A DNA stretch of 14,945 nucleotides, from positions 1 through 14,945 of the forward strand of contig SLHB01000087.1 of the NCBI GenBank assembly GCA_007136375.1. Reading direction: 5' to 3'. Shown here piece by piece: positions 7,166-14,336 of the stretch. Within the stretch, counting starts at the first letter, position 1; each line of letters opens with the position of its first letter. Source of the stretch: Candidatus Hydrogenedentota bacterium. Lineage in GTDB: Bacteria > Hydrogenedentota > Hydrogenedentia > Hydrogenedentales > SLHB01. The notes under the pieces were generated by a model. The model was not told where the DNA came from, searched no databases, and saw only the letters and a list, made by a program, of their open reading frames with translations. The position numbers and the translations under genes are program-made.

Positions 7166-8584
7166 TCAGTTCAGGAGTATCAGTGTGGTGGCTTCGTACA
7201 ACGCCGCTATCGCGAGCAGCGCCGCGACGAAGACCGTGCCGCCGGCCATTGCGTACAGACCCCGGCCAATGCCCGATTTGAACTCGCCCGTGCGCACTGT
7301 CTTGACGAAGTGTATCGGCAGAAGCAGCACGGCGAACGACGCAATCATGTAGGCGCCAAGTTCGAGGATCATGGTGCCGGAGTGATAGGTGTACATGCCG
7401 GCCATGCCGGTCCACATCGGGGCCATGGGGTAGCCGACGATGATCAGGCTCAAGGTGTTCTTGAGAATCGCGAAACCGGGAATGATGAGGGAGGGCAGCA
7501 CGCCCGCGAACAGCGTGGACACCACGAAGTTCTGATAGAACGTGACCCATGCCGCGGCGAGAATGCTCTCGGATGCGTACGCCTCGAAGATGTGCTGGAG
7601 ATCGCCTTCCCGGAATACGCCTTGCAGCATTTGCAGCGCCCGCATTTGGCTCACGGGCGTCACCGTGGCCAGTAACATGCTCCCGAAGAACGTGCTGTAG
7701 TGGAAAATGTGGAGCCCCCAGAAAAGGCCCGGCCGGGCCTTCACTTCCTGCAAAAAGGCGCCCAGGAAGGGAATGTTCCAGCCCGCCAGCCACACACACA
7801 AGCCGTAAGCCAACCCAGTTCCGCCCAAGGCCATGAGAGCCAGGCCGCCGATAACCCCAAGAACGATAACAGCGCCGGTCTGAGCGTTTGGCTGCAAGAG
7901 GCCGCGGTCCTCTTCGGGATCCGCCTCTGGGTCCGCCGAGGGCTCGAGTTCGCCAAGCCGGGCCATGCCGTCAATGTCCAGCCAGCCCTCCGTGGCGCCC
8001 GCTTCGGGGGTGAAGAACTGTACAACGCCTGGGTCCGCGGGCAGCGCGTAGGCGAACGTGAAGGGGGCGATCTCCCGGCGGATGGTTCCCGTGACTTCGA
8101 AGGTGGCGCCGTCGAGGGTAAAGGCGTCGAGCCGCGCGATGGGGCCCGCCAGGACTTCCGGCGCGCCAGGTTGCGGAAGCCGGCCCGACGCTAGCATGTT
8201 CTCCCACGCTTCCAGGGGCAATTCCAGCGCGAGGACGTGCTCATGGTCATCCAGGCCCATGGCCTCGATGATCTCGACTTGACGCGTGTCGTAGCGTTCA
8301 GCGTACTCGCGGAGCCCGTCGGTGAAGGCGTTTCCCGCGAAATTCTCGCCGGGCAGTTGCCGGGCCCAGAGGGGAACAGCCTCCTCCCAGGGCGGCTCGC
8401 CGTCCACCGAGGCCAGCGCGCCAGCCCAGGGATCGTCCCGCAAGCGTTGACTCTCCCAAAAGGCCATGGCGAAAATGAGGAAGAGGCCGAGGAGCAAGAG
8501 AAACACGTAGGGGCCCACCTTGGTGGCGGGCTCCCGGGGTGGGGGCGCGTCGTCGCGCAGGTCGGGAAATTCCATGATGCTCAT
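7166..8584 (-). CDS. Polytopic membrane protein, SpoIIM-like C-terminal domain
   Basis: About 472 residues from the ATG at 8584. The protein begins with a cytosolic Pro/Asp-rich tail and one transmembrane helix (about 24-42). A soluble extracytoplasmic region of about 190 residues follows (45-235), with beta-rich stretches such as LDGATFEVTGTIRREI and an acidic linker. Then come about six hydrophobic helices (237-267, 287-310, 347-372, 376-397, 408-428, 443-470). The C-terminal part has the polar-residue pattern of SpoIIM/DUF95 proteins: an Asn in FYQNFVVST, another in LKNTLSLIIVG, and YHSGTMILELGAYMIA in the place of their P-H-G-x-x-E-x-x-A motif. This family resemblance is suggestive only. 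The start is unsure: ATGs at 8593, 8584 and 8575 are all in frame, none has a clear ribosome-binding site, and the frame stays open to 8779. It is the first gene of a pair with the thioredoxin-like gene. Confidence 0.72.
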   Translation of the reverse strand: MSIMEFPDLRDDAPPPREPATKVGPYVFLLLLGLFLIFAMAFWESQRLRDDPWAGALASVDGEPPWEEAVPLWARQLPGENFAGNAFTDGLREYAERYDTRQVEIIEAMGLDDHEHVLALELPLEAWENMLASGRLPQPGAPEVLAGPIARLDAFTLDGATFEVTGTIRREIAPFTFAYALPADPGVVQFFTPEAGATEGWLDIDGMARLGELEPSADPEADPEEDRGLLQPNAQTGAVIVLGVIGGLALMALGGTGLAYGLCVWLAGWNIPFLGAFLQEVKARPGLFWGLHIFHYSTFFGSMLLATVTPVSQMRALQMLQGVFREGDLQHIFEAYASESILAAAWVTFYQNFVVSTLFAGVLPSLIIPGFAILKNTLSLIIVGYPMAPMWTGMAGMYTYHSGTMILELGAYMIASFAVLLLPIHFVKTVRTGEFKSGIGRGLYAMAGGTVFVAALLAIAALYEATTLILLN

Positions 8585-9010
8585 GGCGCGCATTGTACCG
8601 CATCCGCGCTGGGAGTGCACGGCTCCGAGGCCGGTTGAACTGGTGGGGGACCGTGGCTTCTTGGGGCTGGTCTTGGGTCCAATGGGGCGGTGTTTTGCGA
8701 GGATCCCCGCAGTGTTCCAGAATAATTCGGCCGTGTTTGGGGTTACCCATGGCGGGAACCACATGGGGATTCCGGGCAATTCACTGGCGTTGGGGCCAGG
8801 GCGGGACCGCCTGTCCGGTCCGCCAGTTTCCAGGGGTACGGGCCGATTGCTCCGTCGCGGATGGATGGTTTCGCCCGATCGGCGGGAAGGCGACGCAGGG
8901 TTTCCCCATGGCGGTCAAGCCCGGCGGGAGCCCACCCGCCGGACGCCTGCCCGCGTGGGGCAGGGGGACAAAACCGAAGCGAGCGACACGAAAGCAGGAG
9001 AATTGCAACC
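8585..9010. other. Divergent intergenic region without a recognised gene
   Basis: These 426 bases separate the minus-strand membrane protein from the plus-strand superoxide dismutase. Open frames cross it on both strands, but their translations are Arg/Pro/Gly-rich and look like non-coding GC-rich sequence. A TACAAT (minus strand, about 8595-8600) sits so near the membrane-protein start that a short-leader or leaderless transcript is conceivable, but it lacks a good -35. I found no convincing promoter for the dismutase. Its ribosome site AGGAG is at 8996-9000. Confidence 0.45.
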
Positions 9011-9760
9011 ATGCAGAACACGCGCAGAGAGTTCCTGAAGACGGCAAGCGCAATGGCGGCGGCTGGCGCGGCTATCGGCGCGCCAACCCTGGGCGTCCAG
9101 CAGGCCTTCGGAGCCACGGCCGGCGGCGCGCGCACTTCGCATGAACTGCCGTCGTTGCCCTATGCCTACGACGCCTTGGAGCCCTACATCGACGCGCAGA
9201 CCATGGAGTTGCACCACTCCGCCCACCACATGGCCTATGTGAACGGGCTCAACAACGCGGAAGAGATGCTCGCGCAGGCCCGCGAAGCAGGAGATTTCGC
9301 CCAGGTCCAGCATTGGTCCCGGCAGGTGGCCTTTCATGGCGGCGGCCACTTTCTCCATTCCCTGTTCTGGATGGTCATGGCGCCTCCGGACAATGGCGGC
9401 GGCGGCGAACCCGAAGGGAGCCTGGCCGAGAAGATCGAGGAAGACTTTGGCGGCTTTGACCAGTTCAAGGCCCACTTCTCCGCGGCGGCGGGCGCCGTCG
9501 AAGGCGGCGGCTGGGGGTTGCTCCATTACCGCTTCCCCGATGATCGCCTCGTGGTCATGCAGGCGGAGAACCAGCACAAGCTGTCTCTCTGGGCGAGCGT
9601 TCCCATTCTCGGCGTGGACGTTTGGGAGCACGCGTACTATCTCAATTATCAGAACCGCCGAGGCGAGTACATTGAGAACTGGTGGAACGTGGTCAACTGG
9701 TCCGCAGTGAGCGAGATCTTCACGCGTAGCCGGAGCGCCGCGCAACAGGTCGTGGGCTGA
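9011..9760 (+). CDS. sodA: Tat-exported superoxide dismutase, Mn/Fe family (Mn-like)
   Basis: The 249-residue protein disproportionates superoxide to oxygen and hydrogen peroxide. The N-terminus is a clear Tat signal (TRREFLK at 4-10, Ala-rich core to about 34), so it is expected in the periplasm and carries about 42 residues more than cytosolic SodA. LPSLPYAYDALEPYID (46-61) is the standard start. The metal ligands by alignment to E. coli SodA are His68 (in ELHHSAHH), His116 (in FLHSLFW), Asp203 and His207 (in DVWEHAYYLNYQNRR). Gln188 in the AENQ segment matches the Mn-type outer-sphere glutamine. The usual NGGGHxNH segment reads HGGGHFLH, with two Asn positions changed, though the ligand His is kept. 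The ATG at 9011 has AGGAG 10 nt upstream. Transcribed alone, by layout. The metal used cannot be fixed from sequence alone. Confidence 0.95.
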   Translation: MQNTRREFLKTASAMAAAGAAIGAPTLGVQQAFGATAGGARTSHELPSLPYAYDALEPYIDAQTMELHHSAHHMAYVNGLNNAEEMLAQAREAGDFAQVQHWSRQVAFHGGGHFLHSLFWMVMAPPDNGGGGEPEGSLAEKIEEDFGGFDQFKAHFSAAAGAVEGGGWGLLHYRFPDDRLVVMQAENQHKLSLWASVPILGVDVWEHAYYLNYQNRRGEYIENWWNVVNWSAVSEIFTRSRSAAQQVVG

Positions 9761-9778
9761 GCAACGGACAGCGCCAAT

Positions 9779-9817
9779 CGCCGCCGCGGACGCCTTGCGC
9801 GCGCGTTCGCGGCGGCG
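9779..9817 (+). terminator. GC-rich hairpin after the superoxide dismutase gene, possible terminator
   Basis: A 10-bp perfect inverted repeat, CGCCGCCGCG (9779-9788) with CGCGGCGGCG (9808-9817), lies 18 nt after the sodA stop. Its 19-nt loop contains GCGCGCGC and can fold further. It has no following T-run, so it may act as a weak or factor-assisted terminator or as an mRNA-end stabiliser. Confidence 0.45.
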
Positions 9818-9867
9818 CTGATTCCGCCTGAAACTCTCAACGGCGTTCTTCTCCCGCGATTGAGGAG

Positions 9868-9897
9868 TTGAGCCTTTCCACCAAAACAACGTACAAT
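9868..9897 (+). promoter_or_regulatory. Putative promoter of the J-like/lepB/lpxH operon
   Basis: TTGAGC (9868-9873) and TACAAT (9892-9897) are 18 bases apart. This gives a start near 9904 and a leader of about 70 nt before the ATG at 9974. The A/T-rich setting (CCAAAACAACG) stands out from the GC-rich surroundings. Confidence 0.4.
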
Positions 9898-9973
9898 CCT
9901 TGCGGACCTATCTTGCGGCCGCGGGGCCGGTATTGATTCATTATTGAGAACCGTTATGGGAGCAGGCTGTAAT

Positions 9974-10570
9974 ATGTCAGACAACGCAACCCAGACTGGC
10001 GAGGGATATGTGGATTATTTCGCCATCCTGGGCTTGGATGAAAAGGCGAAGCCAGGGGATGTGCGCAAGGCGTACCGGCGCAAGATGAAGGAACTGGTCG
10101 CCGAGATTGGCCAAGCGGAGCTGAACGAAGAGAAGCGGTCTCATTACCTATTGGAAATGGCCAAACTCAACGCCGCCCTGTACATCTTGCGGGACACGAA
10201 GCTGCGGGACCAGTACTGGAAGGAACGCCAGGAGCTTATCGAACTGGAAGAAGCGTGGCGCCGGGCCGCGGAAGAGGGCTCCGCCGAGGCCGATCAGCTC
10301 CGCAGAACTTTCGACACGCAGATCCGGGCCTTCCTTGCCCGCTATATGGAAGAACTCATGCTCGACGCCGGACGGGATAAGGAGTGTGTGGAGGCGAGCA
10401 ACTGGGACGCCGCCCATGAGCGCCACGCTTCGAAGCTGCTGCGCTATTTCCGGCAAAGTCAGCATCAACAGATCCTGGAGCGTTTGCCCTATTTCGATTT
10501 CACGCCCATTGAGTTCGACTGGGACGAACGGCGCAAGACAGCCGCGGCGCTCGCCGCTGGAGAGGAATAG
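9974..10570 (+). CDS. J-domain-like protein lacking the HPD motif
   Basis: The 198-residue protein opens with DYFAILGL (14-21). A basic helix follows (DVRKAYRRKMKELVAEIG, 29-46) and then a helix ending ALYILRDTKLRDQYWKE (68-84). This is the order seen in DnaJ J-domains (Y-x-x-L-G-L; KxAYRxL; AYxVLxDxxxRxxYD). The HPD tripeptide that activates DnaK should follow the second helix but is missing (VAEIGQAELNEEK), so co-chaperone activity by the normal route is unlikely. The rest (85-198) is helical and highly charged, ending YFDFTPIEFDWDERR, and resembles nothing I recognise. ATG 9974 is preferred to 9944 because the J-like core begins right after it; the upstream AGG site is weak. It is the first gene of a plus-strand operon: the next starts 5 bases after its stop, then lepB and an lpxH-like gene. 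It may be a protein-interaction module. Confidence 0.72.
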   Translation: MSDNATQTGEGYVDYFAILGLDEKAKPGDVRKAYRRKMKELVAEIGQAELNEEKRSHYLLEMAKLNAALYILRDTKLRDQYWKERQELIELEEAWRRAAEEGSAEADQLRRTFDTQIRAFLARYMEELMLDAGRDKECVEASNWDAAHERHASKLLRYFRQSQHQQILERLPYFDFTPIEFDWDERRKTAAALAAGEE

Positions 10571-10575
10571 TCCCG

Positions 10576-11760
10576 ATGGCCCGGAATTCGGCGGTGGCCG
10601 AGGAAAAACAGGTCGATCCAGAAGACGTTGCGGAGAGTCTAGCCAAAGCCGTCTACGACGGAGATATCGTGAACTTCCGCCTGCTCTTCAACCCCTTCTC
10701 CCCGGCCCGCAAAACGTCGCCCGAGAGCTTCGACACCGACAAGTACGCCTATCTGCTGCCCAGTGACGAGAAGGCGGCGGATCCGGTCTTTCAGGAGATC
10801 GTGGCCCAAGTGAAGGAGCCCTCGGTCTGGGAACACATCCAACAAGAGCTTGAGGCCAACCGCCCGGCTCGCATGCCGTCGTCTCTGGTGTTGAAGCTGG
10901 CGGATCGCGCCGTGGCCCGGGGCAAGTACACGAGCGCCGCCCAGGCCTACGAGCAATTGCGGGTCCGGCAGCGCATGCGGGAAGAGTTTCTGAAGATTGG
11001 CGACACGGCCTTGGACGCCGGCGACGTTCCCCTGGCCGTCCGGGCCTACCGCATTGGCGCGGGCATGGAATACAACTACGCGGCTTTTCCCGAGCCCTTG
11101 CCGGTTGTCCCGAACTATCAGACCCGGGCGCTCATTCTTCATGGCGACTATCCCGCCCGCCCGGAGGACGCCGTGGGCATGCAGCCCGCCGAGAGTCTCG
11201 TCTGGACGGCGCTCGCGTATCTGTTAAACAGCGATGAAGCCGCCGCGCGCCTGGAGCGTCAGCCCATGGAGCGCAAGGTCGCGTTCCTAGATAGATTGAT
11301 CCGGGAGATGGACCCGGGCTGGGACGCCTTCGTCGCCCAGTGTGGCGAAGCCGTCCGGTTGGCCCGGAAATTCAACGAACGCATTCAAGGCATCGTGCGC
11401 CAGAGCGACGGCAGCCCAGACGGCTTGGCCGAGGAACTGAGCGAGCAATTGGGCGACGACCCCCGTCGGATTTCGAACGCGCTGCTCGGGTTCTCTAGCA
11501 ATTGCGAATACGATTGGTGGCAATACGTAAAGGACTTGGCCTACCGTCATCCCGCCGGCGTGCTCTTCGTGGCCCGGCAACTTGTCGGAAACCTGGAAAT
11601 CGTCGTGCCCCGTTTCCGATCCAATTCACCGTTGGCGGACGCTCTGGACTTGCGGGCCGTCGTCGGCGCGGCGGGTGTAACAGACGCGCTGCCCGCCGAA
11701 GGGACCGGCGGCGGCGATGATGGGGACGGCGCCCCCAGCGAACAAGATCCGATCCAATAG
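10576..11760 (+). CDS. Uncharacterised protein with TPR-like helical region
   Basis: The 394-residue protein has no signal peptide or transmembrane segment and is probably cytosolic. I do not recognise the family. Residues of about 105-165 (LVLKLADRAVARGKYTSAAQAYEQL, then EEFLKIGDTALDAGDVPLAVRAYRIG) look like two TPR-type helix pairs, with Gly/Ala, Tyr and A-x-x-A-Y positions as in TPRs. Before them is an acidic N-terminus and a segment NFRLLFNPFSPAR (33-45). After them is a helical region with several Trp and Arg (about 205-350), and a disordered Gly/Asp tail. It starts 5 bases after the stop of the J-like gene, with an AGAGG site (10561-10565) inside that gene, so the two are likely co-translated. 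lepB follows 20 bases after its stop. A joint scaffold or assembly role with the J-like protein is inferred from position only. Confidence 0.72.
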   Translation: MARNSAVAEEKQVDPEDVAESLAKAVYDGDIVNFRLLFNPFSPARKTSPESFDTDKYAYLLPSDEKAADPVFQEIVAQVKEPSVWEHIQQELEANRPARMPSSLVLKLADRAVARGKYTSAAQAYEQLRVRQRMREEFLKIGDTALDAGDVPLAVRAYRIGAGMEYNYAAFPEPLPVVPNYQTRALILHGDYPARPEDAVGMQPAESLVWTALAYLLNSDEAAARLERQPMERKVAFLDRLIREMDPGWDAFVAQCGEAVRLARKFNERIQGIVRQSDGSPDGLAEELSEQLGDDPRRISNALLGFSSNCEYDWWQYVKDLAYRHPAGVLFVARQLVGNLEIVVPRFRSNSPLADALDLRAVVGAAGVTDALPAEGTGGGDDGDGAPSEQDPIQ

Positions 11761-11780
11761 GAACCTGCGAGAAAGGCATT

Positions 11781-12464
11781 ATGGAGCCTCAAGGCGAAGA
11801 ATTGACTCCTAAACCCGAAGCGCCCGAAAACGGCGCCGTCCGCTACCGGCAAGAGGCCAAGCGGGAGGCCGTCGAATTCGCCAAGATGGTGCTATGGTTC
11901 CTAGTGCTCTTCTTTGTGATGCGCACCTTCGTCGTGGAAGGTTATGAGGTGCAGGGGCCTTCGATGGCCCCGACCCTAGAGAACTCGGAGCGCATTCTCG
12001 TGCTCAAGCTCCCGCAAGTGCTCAGTCAGTGGGCGCCCTTCTACCGCATGAATCCCATCAGCGAAGGGGACATCATTGTCTTTCAGAGTCCCGATGACCC
12101 CCGCAAGCGCTACGTGAAGCGGGTCATCGCCAAAGGCGAGAACCGCCGTCCGCGGCGGACCGTCGAAGCGGAACGCCAGGAGGGCGGCCACACGCCCACG
12201 GAGACCGTGCGCGTTCGCGTGGAGGGGGGCGAAGTTTACGTCAACAACCGCCGTCTGGACGAGGCATACTTGGATCCGGACGCGGCCGCGTCCCGGAGCG
12301 CCTACGACGAAGTGTTATTGCAGCCTGGCGAGTATTACGTGATGGGGGACAACCGGAACGTGAGCAAGGATAGCCGGGCCTTTGGACCTATCCACGACGG
12401 CGAGGTGATTGGAAGGGCGGTGCTGCGTATCTGGCCGCCCAGCCAAATCCATCTGATTCGATGA
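11781..12464 (+). CDS. lepB: Signal peptidase I
   Basis: The 227-residue membrane serine protease removes signal peptides from Sec- and Tat-exported proteins. It has one N-terminal transmembrane helix (about 33-48, AKMVLWFLVLFFVMRTF) preceded by a short charged cytoplasmic tail. The catalytic Ser61 is in GPSMAPTL (59-66), the general-base Lys113 in KRYVKRVIA, and the MGDNRNVSKDSR box at 188-199. The compact length suits the one-helix type. ATG 11781 follows AAAGG a few bases upstream. The gene lies 20 bases after the uncharacterised gene and overlaps the next by 4 bp (ATGA at 12461-12464), so it is in a tight operon. The exported proteins encoded in the same window (oxidoreductase, dismutase, HEAT protein, thioredoxin-like protein) are obvious kinds of substrate, but that link is general. 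Confidence 0.96.
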   Translation: MEPQGEELTPKPEAPENGAVRYRQEAKREAVEFAKMVLWFLVLFFVMRTFVVEGYEVQGPSMAPTLENSERILVLKLPQVLSQWAPFYRMNPISEGDIIVFQSPDDPRKRYVKRVIAKGENRRPRRTVEAERQEGGHTPTETVRVRVEGGEVYVNNRRLDEAYLDPDAAASRSAYDEVLLQPGEYYVMGDNRNVSKDSRAFGPIHDGEVIGRAVLRIWPPSQIHLIR

Positions 12465-13258
12465 AAACCCTTGTGCTTTCGGACGTCCACCTGTCTCCCT
12501 TTCCGGACGGCCGGGACACCATGGCGCGTTTCACGGCCTTCCTAAGATGGATAGACCCTGCGATCGTCGGCCGTCTTGTCGTTCTCGGGGACCTCTTCGA
12601 TTTCTGGTTCGAGTACCGCCACGTCGCCTTTTCCGGGTACTTTCCCGTCTTGCAAGCCCTGGCGAATCTGCGCGACCGGGGCGTCGAGCTCCACTTTATC
12701 CGGGGCAACCACGACTTCTGGGCGGGACGTTTTCTCAGGGAGGGCCTTGGTTTCCAGGTCCACGACGAGGCGCTGCTGTCCTTTGGAGAACGGCGCGTCC
12801 TCTTCGTCCACGGCGATGGCGTCAACCCCAAGGACTGGTCCTACCGGCTGTACAAGCGGATTGCCCGCGCGCGGTTCGTTGTGGCCGCCTTCCGGCTCAT
12901 CCATCCAGACTGGGCCATGGCCATCGCCCGCGCGGTGAGCCACGGAAGCCGCAGCTTTCACGCAAAGGATGTGAGCAAGGGTTCGGAGATCGCGCCGCTT
13001 CGCCTGTTCGCGCAACGGCGATTGTCGGAGGGGCGGTTGGACGCCGTTGTGTGCGGCCATTGCCATTACCCGGAGCTGACCGAGTTTCCGCCCGGAGAAG
13101 GGGAGGGCCTTTACATCAACACCGGCGACTGGTTGTATCACCAGACCTTCGCGCTGTGGGGCGCCGAAGAAGGCTTCCGCTTGTATTCATGGGACGAAGA
13201 GCCCCAGGAAATTGCCCGCGAGAAACGTGAGTGTTCCGAACAGAAGGCACACCGCTAG
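12461..13258 (+). CDS. lpxH: LpxH-like metallophosphoesterase (UDP-2,3-diacylglucosamine diphosphatase)
   Basis: The 265-residue calcineurin-fold enzyme likely cleaves the pyrophosphate of UDP-2,3-diacylglucosamine to give lipid X in lipid A synthesis. Metal-site motifs in order are LSDVHLS (6-12, D8 and H10), GDLFDFW (43-49), GNHDF (82-86), VHGD (116-119) and GHCHYP (199-204). The GDLFDFW motif with a long helical insertion between residues 120 and 190 resembles LpxH. The classical LpxH motif has Arg (GNRDF), whereas this protein has GNHD, so it could belong to a related subfamily. Family certain, substrate likely but not proven. It begins inside the lepB stop (ATGA overlap) with no clear ribosome site, which suggests translational coupling. 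Its last 24 codons overlap tail-to-tail with the PP2C gene on the other strand. There is no terminator hairpin between them. Confidence 0.8.
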   Translation: MKTLVLSDVHLSPFPDGRDTMARFTAFLRWIDPAIVGRLVVLGDLFDFWFEYRHVAFSGYFPVLQALANLRDRGVELHFIRGNHDFWAGRFLREGLGFQVHDEALLSFGERRVLFVHGDGVNPKDWSYRLYKRIARARFVVAAFRLIHPDWAMAIARAVSHGSRSFHAKDVSKGSEIAPLRLFAQRRLSEGRLDAVVCGHCHYPELTEFPPGEGEGLYINTGDWLYHQTFALWGAEEGFRLYSWDEEPQEIAREKRECSEQKAHR

Positions 13259-14104
13259 CCAGATGATATGGACCTTGCGCCGGCGCCAGAGGGAAAGGGC
13301 GCGCAATTGCCACAAACGGACGGGGCTCGGGCTCACGGTGGCCGTGATGACGGTGATGTTGTCCTTGCCGCCGTTTGCGTTGGCCATCTCCACCAGCCGG
13401 TGAGAGATTTCCGCGGGCGACGCCCAACGGCGGAATTCGTCAAGAATGTCCCCGTCGTTCACCATGTTGATGAGCCCATCCGTACACAGCAAGAGCATGT
13501 CGCCGGGGACAATGTGCCAGACGTAGTCGTCGGGCTCCACGACTTCCTGAGTGCCGATGCTCCGTGTGACGAGGTTGCGCCGGCTGTCGGATTCGGCCTC
13601 CGCCTTGGACATGAGACCGAGCTTCACCTGTTCATCCACCCATGAATGATCCTCGGTGTGAGCGATGATCTCGCCGGCGCGGAAATGATAGCAGCGGGAA
13701 TCGCCCACGTTCACGACATAGGCCTTGCGGGGAGTGACCAGCGCCGCGAGCAGCGTAGTGCCCATGGGCCGCTTGCCTTGAACCAGATCTGTGTTGGTCT
13801 GATAGATGCTCTGATTCGCTTGGAGGAAGCTCTCGCGGATTACGGATACGATGGCCTCGTCTTCGGTGACGCCGTCGGCGGGTTCGGGCGGCGCCTTCTT
13901 GAGCGCGTCCCGCACATAGGTCACCGCGAGTTTGCTGGCGATCTCTCCGCCCGCGTGTCCGCCGAGCCCATCCGCCACGCAAAGCATGTAGCCTTCCTTG
14001 ACAAGCTGGAGACCGGGCGTGTTCTCGCCGTATATTCCGTAATAATCTTCATTATTCTTCTTGCGAAGACCGGTGTGGGTTTCCCCAGCGACTTCCAGGC
14101 GCAT
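13187..14104 (-). CDS. PP2C-type Ser/Thr protein phosphatase with C-terminal membrane anchor
   Basis: The 305-residue protein dephosphorylates phospho-Ser/Thr using two metal ions. All key motifs are present: GLRKKNNED (12-20, with E19 and D20), CVADGLGGHAGGE (42-54), GDSR (134-137), LLCTDGL (205-211) and GGKDNITV (245-252). A cytosolic basic stretch (WRRRK, 273-277) precedes a single transmembrane helix (about 278-303, to the end). The catalytic domain thus faces the cytoplasm and is tail-anchored. Such stand-alone PP2C enzymes usually counter Hanks-type kinases, but no kinase is in the window. ATG 14104 has GGAG about 11 nt upstream. The 3' end (24 codons, coding for nearly all the anchor helix) overlaps the convergent lpxH-like gene. 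A promoter with TAGACT lies upstream, and the next gene is divergent. Confidence 0.93.
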   Translation of the reverse strand: MRLEVAGETHTGLRKKNNEDYYGIYGENTPGLQLVKEGYMLCVADGLGGHAGGEIASKLAVTYVRDALKKAPPEPADGVTEDEAIVSVIRESFLQANQSIYQTNTDLVQGKRPMGTTLLAALVTPRKAYVVNVGDSRCYHFRAGEIIAHTEDHSWVDEQVKLGLMSKAEAESDSRRNLVTRSIGTQEVVEPDDYVWHIVPGDMLLLCTDGLINMVNDGDILDEFRRWASPAEISHRLVEMANANGGKDNITVITATVSPSPVRLWQLRALSLWRRRKVHIIWLAVCLLFGTLTFLAGNFLGLFVP

Positions 14105-14143
14105 ACTGTGTGGAACTCCTTAGTCGAGAGCGGTGGGCAGCAA

Positions 14144-14173
14144 AGTCTACCAGACCCATTAGGAATCCCGCAA
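14144..14173 (-). promoter_or_regulatory. Putative promoter of the PP2C phosphatase gene
   Basis: Reading the minus strand, TTGCGG (14173-14168) and TAGACT (14149-14144) are separated by 18 bases. The predicted start is near 14137, 33 nt from the ATG at 14104. The -10 hexamer is the same as that of the pilus ATPase promoter. Confidence 0.4.
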
Positions 14174-14226
14174 ACGGCGGTTCAGCGTCCGAGCCATCTC
14201 ATCGAGGCCTTGCGGGGCCTCGCTAT

Positions 14227-14255
14227 TTGACTAGCCAGCGGCCGGGACTTAGAAT
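14227..14255 (+). promoter_or_regulatory. Putative strong sigma70-type promoter of the DnaA/Hda-like gene
   Basis: TTGACT (14227-14232) and TAGAAT (14250-14255) are separated by exactly 17 bases, the best sigma70 match in the window. A start near 14262 would give a leader of about 75 nt to the ATG at 14337. It lies just after a 7-bp hairpin (14203-14222) in the divergent region. Confidence 0.55.
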
Positions 14256-14336
14256 GCGCCGCAAGGTTGCGAGCGCTTGGGGGAAAAATGCGGCAGCGGC
14301 GTCCCGCGCGTGAGGCGCCCGTGAACAAGGTGCGCT

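Noticed and set aside
8915..9889. Open frame of 324 codons on the minus strand across the dismutase gene
   Set aside because: It covers a complete dismutase on the other strand and has no recognisable domain.
14203..14222. 7-bp hairpin (CGAGGCC with GGCCTCG) before the right-end promoter, considered as a terminator
   Set aside because: Short stem with no T-run, and no plus-strand gene ends there.
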